Shown here in pieces: positions 26,601-37,900 of a stretch of DNA of 64,000 nt. Position numbers and translations under genes: made by a program. The notes under the pieces are model-generated. The model did not search any database and was not told the DNA's origin. It saw only the letters and a program-made list of their open reading frames with translations. Every line of letters starts with the position of its first letter. The first letter of the stretch is position 1. Source of the stretch: Acridotheres tristis (Eukaryota > Chordata > Aves > Passeriformes > Sturnidae); NCBI GenBank assembly GCA_037013685.1, contig CM072887.1, forward strand, positions 51,201,154 to 51,265,153, written 5' to 3'.

Positions 26601-29132
26601 CAAAGGAGGGAAAGAACAGCACAAGGGTAAATAATCTCCTTTTGTGGCTTCACAACAAATCGAGTCTTGCAAACAAATCAAAACTTGAAAAATCTGTGCA
26701 GCAAATCACATCTCTCTAGTGTTGTGATATGCATTGTGTATATTCAGGGGCTCTGATAAAAAGGAATTGCCAACCTGTATTTTACAGGAGAGTTAAGAAA
26801 TAAACATGAACATCTTCTAAGGACATAATGGCTACTGTTTGCCTATTGTTGCTCTTTTTAACATGACTTTTCAGAGAATCAAATCAGAAATCAACAGATG
26901 AATTTTCTACTCAATAAAGCCTTACTCCACAAAATGTCTGTGGGCAGCACTTCCTAGCCCTTTTTTAGTTCATTATAAGCCTGCAAAACTATTCAAATAT
27001 CTAAGAGATTAGGAAGCATCCACTGAAAAAAATTGCTTGCATAGGCATTTTAGAAGTTCATTACTAATTTTCATCTATAATTACTTGGACTTGCCATCTC
27101 TTTATCTGTGTAAAGGAGATATATATTGAGTGTAATTTACACTGCTAGATTGATATGAGGCATGCTTCAAAGTCAGACATTACACCAGTGGTTTCGCTTA
27201 TCCCTACTTTTTTCTATTTGTTTGACATAGATCATTAAGTTGCCATGTTTCTGTGGTTAATTAGTGTTTTGTGTAAACTGTATATAGTTTTATCAATATG
27301 TTTCTTGTAATTTGTACTGAACAAAAGGAAAAAGAGCTAAAACAGGCCTTTCTGGTTGTTTAATAAAAATAGGAAGAAATTGATCCTGTTACATATTAAA
27401 AGAGACATTGCTGCCTAGAAAATCACAAACTCTACCACTGATATTTTATATCATGTAGCATCAATAGCTAAGTTTGAACCTGAGTCTAAAATGACCAGAA
27501 TTACCTCATTTTTTTTCTGTTATACTTTTATGGGTTTAAAAACCTGTGGCACAAAGGAGAGAAAGTCAGGCATGCTTTCTTATTTCATGTTTCTCTGTAC
27601 TAGTAGAGTCAAAAGGAAAGCTGATCACCTTTCTGTAGATCATCGGTTATGCTGATCTGTGATCTTATGCCAAGAAAAGATGTGTAGGCATTTGCTGCAG
27701 TTTCCTAGTTACCTCGTTACTTGACCAGACTACAGCATAATTTTATTTCCATAACTGACTCAACCATGCAAAAATCTCTCTTCTAGATTTTACCCTCATC
27801 TGTTGTGACGAGATGACTGGTGATGGGATAATTAGCGAGTAGTGGTACAATTGCCCCCTGAAGTCTATTCTGCAGAGGGGGTTTCCCTGGTTTTTATTTC
27901 CCACTCATTGGGATTCCTGTCACTGGTGCTTTTCAAATCCATTTGTTGTATTGTGCTAGTTCTCGATCCTTCCTAAAGACAGTACCATGCCAAGTTGTAC
28001 CTACTGTGGTCTGCTTTAACACCACTTTTCTTCTAGATGTAATATCTCTAACTGTCTAAGAAGTTCACAAACAACATATTTATACTCACAGTTAACCACA
28101 AGGGAGATAGGCAGAAAGCTTACCTTGAACTGTACTTATAACAAATTGTGTCAGGGTCACAAGAGTTGGGTTTTTTTTTCTTTTCATTAGCCATCCAGGA
28201 AATGACTGAACTGTGCAGCACAGCCAAAACCAAAAACACATAGTGTAGGAAAATAAAGTTCCACTGTGTTAATTCTTCGTTTGCATAACATTTCTTGGTT
28301 GGACTCATGTAAAAGTGAAAATTATACAATTCTTTTTGTTGGCTTTACTTTCTTACTTTCTCTTTGCTTCCATTTGTAGTGTTTTGACAAAGCTACTTGA
28401 TTTCTCTTTTGAATAACCATCCATTTCCCATCTTGTCCTTTAAAACTTTTCCCTTGAAAGGGCCATATGCTGTTCTTGTGTCCTCTGAAGCTTCAGAGAC
28501 AGAGGATAAGCACTCAAGAAATACCTCCTTAAGTGGGAAGACTGCATTTTGTTTTCAGTCTTTTTTTTTTTCTGCTGCTATTTGTTCAGCAGTCTTTCAG
28601 ATGCCTGTAATAAATGAGCTATTCCATATTTTCATGTTCCAAGGTCTTCTTGCAAATTTGAGGTTTTCTTTGGCCTGTAATGGCTGGACCCTACATAGAT
28701 AATCATTAAAGACAGATAGAATCATTACAGACTCTAGATAGGATAAGTAGCAAATGAGGGACTTTTCTGTTCTATACGTTGCTTAATTTTATGTTTAACC
28801 CAGTACTGTCTTTGCGGAGCTGTCAATCTTAGAAGGCTTCTCTGCGAAGAAATGTGAAAAACAATTGCTGATGCCTGTTTTCTTCCTTGAAATCAAAGCC
28901 TTGAGTGTGCCTACAGAGGAAATAGAAGGGTAATATTTGTGCCATTTGCCTTGGGAGCAAAGGAAAATAAAATATTGGGCTCCCTGAAATATTTCTGCTT
29001 CATATGAGCAGCCTGTTCAGCCTGACATGTGAGTATAGGGCAATGTCTGTCTCCACAAGAATGATGAATTATGCCACAAGGAAGGCAACATGAGCACAAG
29101 AGCTGCAGTTCTGCTTGAAGCTTATGTAGGTG
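23699..29132 (+). other. AIG1: AIG1 intron 2, first part; no gene confirmed
   Basis: Intronic DNA. It contains the longest ATG-initiated ORF of the window, 194 codons at 24665-25249. Its translation has no recognisable domain, is rich in Cys and Ser, and has neither a matching splice pattern nor a promoter. I treat it as chance. Otherwise there are only short homopolymer runs, for example the A/G-rich tract near 26060-26090. Confidence 0.6.
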
Positions 29133-29320
29133 TGAGAGACCAGAGAAAATGAGTACTGGCTCAGAACAACTAAAGGAAGGGGGGAGGAGGGGCAGGGCAA
29201 ATTCTTGCGTAGGTGGGATGATGCACTGCTGTGTACCACCCCCCTGAAGCCTCTAATCCAGACCCAGACTGGCTATTAGCCACTGGCACAGACAGGTATA
29301 AAGACTGCTGGTATGGCAGA
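29133..29320 (+). repeat. 5' LTR, partial
   Basis: It aligns with the first part of the 3' LTR, up to and just past the shared CACTGGCACAG word. It then appears to lack about 45 bases present in the 3' copy and resumes at a TATA-like GGTATAAAG (29295-29303). The rest of the LTR, including the poly(A) signal, is absent. Its end is therefore approximate. Confidence 0.75.
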
Positions 29321-29496
29321 AAGAGAAGTGGAGAGAAATGCTGAAAAGTGCAAGATCCAAAATGACATCAGTTGTATGGGAAGCAGCCCATCAGAAGGGG
29401 GATCATCCAGCCCACATCTTAAATGACTGAGTAGACTCCGTCACTCAGTTGGCTGTCTTCGCTGAGGAAAAGGAAGCAGAACAAGAAGTGAGATGG

Positions 29497-30040
29497 AGAT
29501 ATTTATTGAAATGGCTGCAGGTGAAGCATGGCCACTCTGGGATGAAAGACCTGTTAAGAGAGGTGGTAAGTAGAGGATGGCCTGTCACCTGAAGGGCTTG
29601 TGAAACAGTCATTTCTGTCTGCAGCCCCTGCTGCACCAGACTGGAGAAACAACCCCTGGACATTTCCCCCCTTCACCTAAGGATGGGAAGAGGGCTGTGG
29701 GAAATTTGGCAGGTCGACTACACTGGTCCTTTCAACAAAGCAGGAGGAAAACAGTATGTGCTGATGGGCATTCAAATAGTGTCAAGTTAGGTGCAGGCTA
29801 AAGCAGTAGCATGGTCTACAAGGGAAGGTACTATGAAAGGATTAAAATTATGATTCAGTTTCCTTCCTAAACCAAAATCAGTGCAATCAGATAGTAGCAG
29901 TCACTTCACAGCAGGAATAGTCCAGGGATGGGTGAAAACTGAAGGGGTACTGTGGGTATTCCACACCCCCTACACCACATCCACAAGCCAGTGGAATAGT
30001 AGAAAGGACAAATAGTCTCCTAAAATGATTTTTGAGACCT
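29497..30040 (+). pseudogene. Retroviral integrase remnant (pol), inactivated
   Basis: One frame shows a His-rich HGHSG start (29527-29535), then a C-x2-C pair (29620-29631). Next comes WQVDYTGPF with the first catalytic-type Asp at 29716-29718, then SVQSD with the second Asp at 29890-29892. The expected Glu motif follows at 30002-30004, but one frame over, so an indel lies between about 29965 and 29985. In-frame stops occur at 29590, 29788 and 29851. The order and spacing fit the zinc-binding and D,D-35-E core of a retroviral integrase. It cannot make a working protein. Confidence 0.88.
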
Positions 30041-31606
30041 CAGGATCCACAGTGGCCTTGTCAGCTGTGAGGCACTGTGACCAAAGTCAGTGACCCACAG
30101 AGAGTAAGTGGATGTCCATGACTTACAGCATTTTGCCCCACACCTACCACACCTTCCTGGAACCCCATACATTTTCCTTGTCAGTTAGTACTGGTAGACA
30201 TGCCAACTATCGAGGAAATCTTGCTGGTCTTAAAGACCCCCCTGAACATGCATGCATGGGTAACCACACATGCCCATTGCAGAGAACACAATATTAACAC
30301 CAGATGGATAATTCTTTCTTTTTAAAACTGGTCCAAGTAGGACCGAGTTTTCTCTCTCCTTCTGCAGGTATTCCATGCAAAGATGGCAAAGATGAGAACG
30401 TGAAGCAGCAACAGGACTGAAGATTTACACAGTTCTTTGCTGCAGTGACTGTCTATACATGTTTTTATCTTAATATGTTTTGTGATATTTATATTTGTAT
30501 GTGTTTTGTCTCAGTAGTTTTGCAGTATGTGTATAAATGTCACAAGCATTGTTTTGGGCTGTTTATGTCTCCTCTCTGGTTGCTACAGCAGGTGGAAAAG
30601 ATTCCTTCCTGAATTTAGCTTGGAAGCTCAGACAGGATTTCATATGATTATGAAATCAGATTTGTATACCCCTTTCTACCTCCTCAGAGCAAGGTATAGA
30701 ATTACTTTGAATTGAGAAAGAAGTGTAGTTTGATGCCAAAGGAACCACATGTAATAGTGGAAAGCGATGTATGAAGTGTGATCCTACAGAGAAGGGGGTT
30801 GACAGAGACAGAGGCAGCAGCTGGAAAGTTTTCTCCAGCTGTAAAGAAAAGAAGTCTTAAGTGGTCAAGATGTCAGAAGAAAGGATTTCAGATTTGGAAA
30901 CTAGTGAAGAGTTTAGTAAGTTAGGAAGGTATTTGGTTTGAACCCAGGACCCTGTCTAGAAAAATATGCCAAATAGATAGGAATGGCTCAAGTTTTTGTT
31001 ATACCTTTAATTCCTCTGAAGCAGCCAGACTATTACGTAGTAGAACTTTCACTTGATGTTACTTTCCCATGGTGCACCCTGATATTCCCCCTTATCTTGG
31101 CATTTGGATCTCTAGCATTGTAATAAGATAATTGACTGTAATACGGGCCCTGGGACCCCCCATGAAATCAGGTTGGTGGAAGGGGTAAGGGTGGTAATAT
31201 AGGAAATGTGTGCTTGTTCGGGGTAAAATGATATCTGAACTTAAAAGGTTATCAGCTCCAAAATGTAAGGCAGCCTAACTGTTGAAAATTTGCTTTATCC
31301 TTTAAGTTTGTATTTTTTTGTAAGGTGTGCAATCCCATTGCAATAGAGAATCTTAAATTCCTTAAGCCATTTTGGAGCTCAACTTACAAGTCCAGCAAGT
31401 ATCAAAAATGATTTTATAAAACTGTCTGATCCTTGATACCTTGTTACTAAATGGGCAAGGAATATGTGGAATGCTGAACCTCACCAATAGGAAAATGCTG
31501 TTTTAAGAAGCACAAACAAAAGTAAATTGCCAGCCAGTCTTCTGAAGTCTTCCAATCACTGCAGCTGAAAGACTGGTTTCATGAACTTTTCACCCCAGAT
31601 CCTGAT
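30041..31606 (+). other. ERV internal region, unresolved (pol end to env)
   Basis: This region lies between the integrase remnant and the Env-like anchor. All frames are broken by frequent stops and I recognise no specific motif. By position it should be the end of pol and most of env, heavily mutated and probably shortened. Confidence 0.5.
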
Positions 31607-31867
31607 TTGCATTTTTCTTGCCTTCTCTGGAACTCACAGGGTGATGGATGCTGGCTTGCACAGGGTGGAATCCCTATACTGGCTGGACCTATATTTTTGA
31701 TTATTGAAGTAGTAATTGTCCGCTGTATGATTTCTTGTACACTTTCATCTTTTTCCTCTCCTTTTCTCCCTGTCTCTGCTAGGTTAGAATCCCACTGCTG
31801 CCACCATGGAAGAAGAAGAAGAAGAAGATCCCATTTCCCATTTTTCTTGTCCCAGTCATTGTTCTGA
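31607..31867 (+). pseudogene. Possible Env transmembrane C-terminal remnant
   Basis: An open stretch of 86 codons includes a strongly hydrophobic run at 31670-31720. A short Cys- and Arg-containing tail follows. This is the usual arrangement of a retroviral Env membrane anchor and cytoplasmic tail, just upstream of the 3' LTR. The open stretch starts at TTG rather than ATG, and no fusion peptide or surface subunit is recognisable. The function is inferred from position and hydrophobicity only. Confidence 0.45.
31804..31829 (+). repeat. GAA-type purine run near the 3' end of the ERV
   Basis: Six GAA-like triplets (ATGGAAGAAGAAGAAGAAGA) lie about 55 bases before the apparent 3' LTR start. It could be a displaced or expanded polypurine tract, but a functional tract normally abuts the LTR. 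It may simply be a triplet microsatellite. Confidence 0.5.
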
Positions 31868-31881
31868 GCCTCAGAGTCTTA

Positions 31882-32373
31882 TGAGAAACTGGAGAAAATG
31901 ATTACTCACTTAAAACAACCAAAAGGATGGGGGCAGGGCAGTTCCTGCGTAGGTGGGATGGTGCACTGCTCCACCCCCCACCCCCCTGAAGCCTCTAGTC
32001 CAGCCCCAGAATGGCTATTAGCCACTGGCACAGCAAAAGCCCCACCAAAGGGGGAATGCCCTGAGAGACCAGAGCAGATAAAAGCAGTTGCGTAGGCACA
32101 TGTGGTCGCAGCCCACTGTTAGGATTTCACAGTTGCTGAGATCACACTGGAATTCAAACAATGATTTTTTTCAGTCTTTCTCTCTTCCTCCCCCCATTTC
32201 TTCTTCTCAAAATCTTACTAACTTAGAGTTGGATGGTCTGGAGTTCACTAAGCCAATGTCTTGTGAAATGCTTGATTTTGATTGAATGATGCTTTAAAAT
32301 TTGCCAAGCACCCTTATTTTCTAAAGTTTGCAAATAAAGGTTTGTTATTTAATCTCTTGAGACTGTTGTCTCA
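31882..32373 (+). repeat. 3' LTR of the ERV
   Basis: About 492 bp starting TGAGAAACTGG and ending TGTTGTCTCA, so TG...CA. It contains a TATA-like GATAAAAG (32074-32081) and an AATAAA signal (32333-32338). A T-rich, TTGAGACTGTTGTCTCA-like end is typical of R/U5. The first 150 bp align with the 5' copy. The outer border is inferred from the TG/CA rule. Confidence 0.8.
32333..32338 (+). promoter_or_regulatory. AATAAA polyadenylation signal in the 3' LTR, sense to AIG1
   Basis: CAAATAAAGG sits about 35 bases before the LTR end, the normal place for a retroviral poly(A) signal. It is on the same strand as AIG1, inside intron 2, so it could in principle terminate some AIG1 transcripts. Whether it is used is unknown. 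Confidence 0.6.
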
Positions 32374-34844
32374 TTTCTCCTGTGTGCTGCCTTGGCTATA
32401 AAAAAAGCATTAAAAACTCATCGAGCAGGGCTGGGACTTTACAAGAGGCAGTGTAAAGAAGCAGCTCAGTTGTGTCATGGTCTGGCACTACGTGGTCATG
32501 TGGGATCTCAGCAAAGCCCAGCCCAAATAAAAGTCGGCCAGTAGCAAAATGTAAGCATAGTAGAGGGGATTTAAATGTACCAGACCAACAGTTGCTCATT
32601 AATCAAAGTAAACAAATTCAGAAGCAGCCAAAGTAACTCTGTCACAAGCCCTCATTATAGTTCCTTTTATCAAAATAATTATTTTTTTATAGTTCATTTT
32701 ATCCAAACGAACTAATTGTAAAGAAGAGTAAGGTGAACCGTTCAGACACTGAAAGAAATCTTCCCCAGGGTGTTGTGTTAAGTCGCATATCAGGTCATCC
32801 TCTGGGACAGGTTAGTTCTGTAACGCGTTTGGTTGTGCGCACTTCCTTTACCTTATGTCTGCCTTGTGATAGTGCTTTGCTAAGCAGCGTTTGCCGTCTG
32901 TAGCTCCAGATGGTTGCAACCAGCTAGGCTGATCCTGTTCCATCCATTGGCTGACTTTGGTTAAGGGACAGATGGCACGTCCCCTCTTTTCTTGTCTTTA
33001 CCTCCCTGACAAAGTCTATTGTTTTATTCTGCTCCACACAAAAATCACGGGTCCAAACATGCTAGCTCCATTGTATTCAGTGTAATACAGTTCAACCTGA
33101 TCCTGGTTGACTTTTCTTGCTTTGAGACTTCCTTGGAAAAAAACCATTATAAATCTTGGTTTTCATATGCCTGAGAAGATGTTTTTATGCCCCAGTTGAT
33201 CTTAGCAGGTTCTCAGAGACCCACTGTGATAATACATGGCTTCTAGGAAGCTTATAGAGAAGAGGATACTTTGCTTCCATTTTTCCTGCTGTTCAACTAT
33301 TCATATCTTGGCACTTACGTGTCAGCAGGTGCATAAAGAGTTGCACTGTGCCAATGCCAAGACTGGCCCAGGAGAGAGATTTCTTATGGGGTACTTTACA
33401 CTTGTAATATTTTTTGGGCTGTCCATCATAACCTGTTTTTTTTTTTTTTTCCTGGCCTCTGTGCACTAGTCAAATAGTCCAAGCTTATTCTGAGCAGGCA
33501 CCAATAGCTGTCATAACAGATGGACAACTGTGCTGGAAACCAAGAAACTATGTACTGTATGCACACTGAGGGAACAGTGCACTGGTTCAGGTCATTCACA
33601 TACTGGCTGGCCGAAGTCTGCGTGTCTGTGGTTAGAACAAGGTGCCATTGATTAACTGCAAACCTCAATTTTAACCTTCTGAAGTTAGAAGCGAGTGAAA
33701 TAACTTATGCCTACACTATTATACGTGGTAGTATTTTGCAGGGTGTGCTGTGCTCACTCCGTATTTCTTTCACTGGTCCTCTAAATGAGCTGTGAAGTCA
33801 TGAGCCACATCAGTTTGGATGTAAATGAATACTTCCTGTCTATCTCCGTGAAAGTTCTATCTTTTTGCTCCCAAATTTTAAGCTTGGATTTAGCATTATT
33901 GTTTAGAGAGCTCCTGTAAATGATCATTGGAAAGCTCCTGGCCCAGGTATTGGATTTTAGTGCTATGGAAAATAAGCCATTTTTATTACTAGAAAACTGA
34001 AATTCAAGGTGAGAAAGCAGTGGTGTTTTAATTAGAAAATTACTTACTTGCCACAGCTAAGGTCAGCTGAAACTATCATTTCTGTACATTCTTGTGGGTT
34101 TGTATTTTCTTTGCCTTTCAGGCATCAGGATAACTTGAAAAAATATGTGAACATTAGCAAAAATTTATCCTACTGTAAACTTTAACTGATCCATTTGTCT
34201 TTATCTGATTCATTTCCTCAGTCTACAGGAAATAATGGTCTTTTTCTGGGCCCCTAGTAAATAGTCTCTGAGAAGAACCAAGCCAAATTTCATATTGACA
34301 AATGAGCAGGATACTAGACCTCTTTTCTGTGGATCCCAGTCCATTAATGGTGTAGAGAGTCATCAAAGGTTTTAGTTTTAAATTTTTATTTTTAAAGGTT
34401 TTGATGGCTGACACAGAAAAGTGCAAATACGAATTTACAGGCTTCTGTTCAGGAGTGAATGTTTCATATTGATATGTTGTTTGAATTCCAAATGATATTT
34501 TCGCTGATTTTCCATTTGTTTTCTATCTTGTTAGAGGAGAAACATTATTTATGTGTCACATCTGCTACTAAAGTCTAATATTCACTTGTAATTTGGCCAC
34601 AGGCATGTAAGTCAAAAAATGAGATTTTTTTTTCCTGGCTAAAAGTTAAGGGGGGAAAAAAAAGAAGAAAAGTTAAAACCTCAGTGAATGCAAAGAGTAA
34701 TCCAGATTCAAATGGTTGATTATAACAGTATTTGCTCAAAGAACAATAACGTCCATGTCTATCCCTAAATCCTTTGCTAAGTGACCCATTTTACTGTCTA
34801 AAGAATGCAATTAATTTTTCAGAAGCATATATTTAAAAACGTCT
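32374..34844 (+). other. AIG1: AIG1 intron 2, last part; no gene seen
   Basis: Ordinary intronic DNA between the ERV and exon 3. It has a poly(T) run at about 33434-33450 and an A/G-rich tract near 34650-34672. No exon or named repeat recognised. Confidence 0.7.
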
Positions 34845-34865
34845 TGTCTTTTTTTTTCTCCTTAG
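34845..34865 (+). other. AIG1: AIG1 intron 2 splice acceptor
   Basis: A long T-rich tract (TTTTTTTTCTCCTTAG) precedes the TTT codon that opens exon 3. This is a strong acceptor with no competing AG inside the tract. Confidence 0.93.
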
Positions 34866-34967
34866 TTTGTTGTGACGATGTTTTGGAGCATCTATATCTA
34901 TGACAGGGAACTGGTTTACCCAAAGCTGCTTGATAATTTTATACCAGCATGGCTAAATCATGGAATG
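34866..34967 (+). CDS. AIG1: AIG1 exon 3 (internal coding exon, 34 codons, phase 0)
   Basis: This is the next coding exon of AIG1, in the same strand and phase as exon 2 and 11.2 kb downstream. Its 34 codons begin FVVTMFWSIYIYDREL, which completes the membrane segment started at the end of exon 2. The rest is a polar, family-conserved stretch containing YPKLLDNFIPAWLNHGM. The acceptor is a strong T-rich tract followed by CCTTAG at 34865. The donor is ATG|GTGAGT at 34967/34968. From memory, human differs at a handful of hydrophobic positions (for example Ile/Val and Gly/Ala), an ordinary orthologue level. By human numbering this is residues 100-133, so reported catalytic His134 would be the first codon of exon 4. 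I read through the following 29 kb and did not find an exon resembling exon 4, so it probably lies beyond the window. Confidence 0.96.
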
Positions 34968-34973
34968 GTGAGT
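34968..34973 (+). other. AIG1: AIG1 intron 3 splice donor
   Basis: GTGAGT follows the ATG codon that ends exon 3. It is a near-consensus donor and leaves phase 0. The matching acceptor, for the exon expected to begin with the catalytic His codon, is not in the window. Confidence 0.9.
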
Positions 34974-37900
34974 AAAGTAATGCAAATCCTTCCTTGCATA
35001 AACAGAAGTTCACAACGCTAATTTCTCTATGTATGATTCCGCATACTCTTGGTGCTAATCCCTCAGAAGTGGCTAAGGAATGTGATTTGCAAGGAAGAGT
35101 AACGTCTTTCCTTCCTTGACTCCTGGAATCATATTTGAACCCTTATTTGGTTGAAACTGGAGATTTGAACTTACATGTCCTACATCCCAGGCCTGTTGTC
35201 AGGATCAGCACTTTCCTGTATACAGTAGCTTTCCTAGAGAAATGTCACCGTGGTCATGAGGAAGAGACTGTTCCATAAAATAGAAGTTCTGAGTTTGACA
35301 AATCTTGATCTAAAATGACAGAAACACGTAATTGAATGTTTCTTTACCAGTCTACCAAAGTATAATTCATGATGAAAACCTTTTGGTTAAAATGTTTTTT
35401 CAAAAAATCTCTAGTTTTTGGACTTGTGTATTTTTAGAGAAATAAGCACACCAAACTTAAGTAGCAGAAACTTACCTGAATATTTTTAATAATGTGGAAT
35501 TATATGTATCAGTGCAAAGCTTTAAAATTGATGCATTAGTAATCATAAAGGTAGTCTCTTGAGAAGAAATCTTCCCTTTTAATCCCTCTCTGCTATGTCA
35601 AGTCAGACATCCTTTCTCTTAACTATGTGTTTAAATGCCAAGGGAAAGCAAAGGCCACAATTTGCCATCAGGTACTTTCCACTGTTCATGCAGCATTTGG
35701 AGCTGAAGAGTGTCATGTTTGCTTTTCTAGTTGCATGTGTGCAAAGTGTTTCATTATTACTTTGTTTTCCTCATCAAGATGTGGCAAAACATTTGGCACT
35801 GCTGTTTATCGGTAGAGAACAGCAGAGCATCCTTCTGGGTGTGTGCACTTTATCACCACAGCAGATCAAGATTTTGATCAAGATTTGTCCACCATTGCTG
35901 TGCTTGATAAATTGGTCCTTTGTGGAATGGGGCAGATGACACTGCTATTTATTTGTTCCCCAGATTTTGTTTCAAAGGGGCAGTTTGAGAGTTGTTACTG
36001 ACAAGATAAACATCGGCTTCTGCTAGATACTGTACTGTTTTATGATGTTTTGAAAGGAACAGCATGATATTATGTGTATCTAGAGCTGAGGAAAGTCTGA
36101 TGACTCCTGCTATGTTTGTTCAGGCTGTCCTCCCTTGAGCTTTGAGGTTACAAACTGAACACTGCCAAACCATGCACATCTTGATTTTTTCCCCACAACA
36201 GATCCGTGCCAGCTCTGATGACATTTCTTTCAGGTGACATTCCATATACTGGAAGTGCCTAACCCATAATGTTTTTCGTGAATGTACATTGTGAAGCAGT
36301 TGGCAGCAAATGGCCGTAGGTATTCAGGAAGACTTCTGTGTACTGTAACTAAAAGGCAGCTCAAGCTCATGTTGCTTTATAGCAATGTATACTTAGTGAA
36401 ATATGTGAAGAGGGCTTTTGTTTGAGTTTTTCTGACATCGTAGAGTTTGCTGAAATGTATTGTGTCCAAGTATTTTAGACTTTTTTTTCAACTTGAAATA
36501 TTGTAGAAAGCATTTTTGAAAGGCTTTTGTAAAGGAATTGGTTTCTGTGTCAGTCTCCATTTATACAAGTGTTCTGCGGCTAGATCACAGGGGAAGCTCA
36601 TGGCTGTGGGGCTTTTCACCACATTTAGCACAATCTTTCTGATGTTTTATCCATCATTTTATCCTCATTTTTATCCATCATTTTATCCCCATTTTTATCC
36701 ATCATTTTACCAGCTTTCATGCTAATTAATTCTGATGCATTGCTCATCATAGTATGAAAGGGTTATTAAACTACCTTGAGAATGCTTGCACCTCACTAGT
36801 AAAAATTTTGACATGGCAAATTTTAGAGAATATGATAGAGGCCCACTTGGTGAAAGGGTAGGACCTCTGGGAATACAGAAAAATCAGGATCCCTGGCTAT
36901 TGCTTGATATTGAAATAGACGTTTATTCCCATGTATTCCTGCACATTTTGACAGCAGCTGTGCACATGGAATAGTAACTGTTCTGAAAGCAAGGGTGGCC
37001 ATGCTGGAGCCCAACCTTGCACAACAAAATTCACACAAGAGACTTTCATCTGTATCATCTTGTCAGTGAGAGGTGGGTTGTTTAGTTTTTGTCACATTGC
37101 TGATTAATCCCAATTTTGTGTGAGCTTCCCACAAAGTATCTGGTACAGCTTCTAAGGATCTGAGGTCAAACGTTTTTTCACAGACTAAGGTCTGTGAACG
37201 CTCTATCCAGAATTTTTTCACAGCAGTTTCCCTAAAATATTTATTTAGCACAAACAAACAAACAAAAAGTGAAACCATACATTTTGCACAATAAAAAAGC
37301 CTTCTGCTATATTATGGTCAGCTGTAACAACTGGCTCAAGTGTCAACATCAATCTGCAAAATCCATACATAGAAAAGGAGTAAAAGGTCATGAAATCTGC
37401 CTGTAATAACAGCAGTCATATTTCTGTTAGAAATATGGGCATATGTTAAAATATTTGAGAGTATTCATACTTTAGAAGCATTTTAAGGTGACTGTCTGAA
37501 GGCTCTGTGAATTTATTTGAAAAGCTTGTCCAGTTCAGTGCATTAGCCCAGGAAGAAGTGGTTTGGGCTGCAGTGCCTGCTGCTTTTTAAGCTTATAGTG
37601 ATTAGTTCGCATTCTCTTTTTTCTTTTCCGCCTTTCCCATCTCTCATTTGCAGTTACAACACCGTCTATATCTAAACTCCTGTTTTCTTGAGCACACAGT
37701 AATGTCTTGTTAATACTCAGAGAAACCAGTCCTTCATAGCAACACTTTTTCAACATAAAAAAAATCAAAATCGCAGAAAAAATTCCTTTCTAGAAATAGG
37801 AAACATGAGGGAAATTAACCTTGGAAATATGCAGTCCCACTACCAATTAAATTTTAATATTTTTTATAAAGTTTCCTAGAAAAAGAGGAGAGGCTTATTG

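Larger units (their letters stand above)
29133..32373 (+). mobile_element. Decayed, internally deleted endogenous retrovirus in sense orientation in AIG1 intron 2
   Basis: Two related LTR sequences in the same orientation flank retroviral remnants. The 5' copy (from 29133) and the 3' copy (from 31882) share GCGTAGGTGGGATG, CCCCCTGAAGCCTCTA and GGCTATTAGCCACTGGCACAG in the same order. Between them are an integrase remnant (29497-30040) and a hydrophobic Env-like anchor (31670-31720). There is no room for, and no trace of, gag, protease or reverse transcriptase. The R/U5 part of the 5' LTR is also missing, so one deletion probably removed everything from the 5' LTR to late pol. Frames are broken throughout, so it is non-functional. 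No clear target-site duplication was found. The class is unresolved. Confidence 0.88.

Noticed and set aside
27852..27888. CCCCCT...AGGGGG inverted repeat that could form a hairpin
   Set aside because: The stem is only six bases, common by chance, and nothing around it suggests an RNA gene.
35627..35939. Overlapping plus-strand ORFs shortly after exon 3, checked as possible AIG1 exon 4
   Set aside because: The translations do not resemble the family sequence expected after exon 3, and there is no suitable acceptor.
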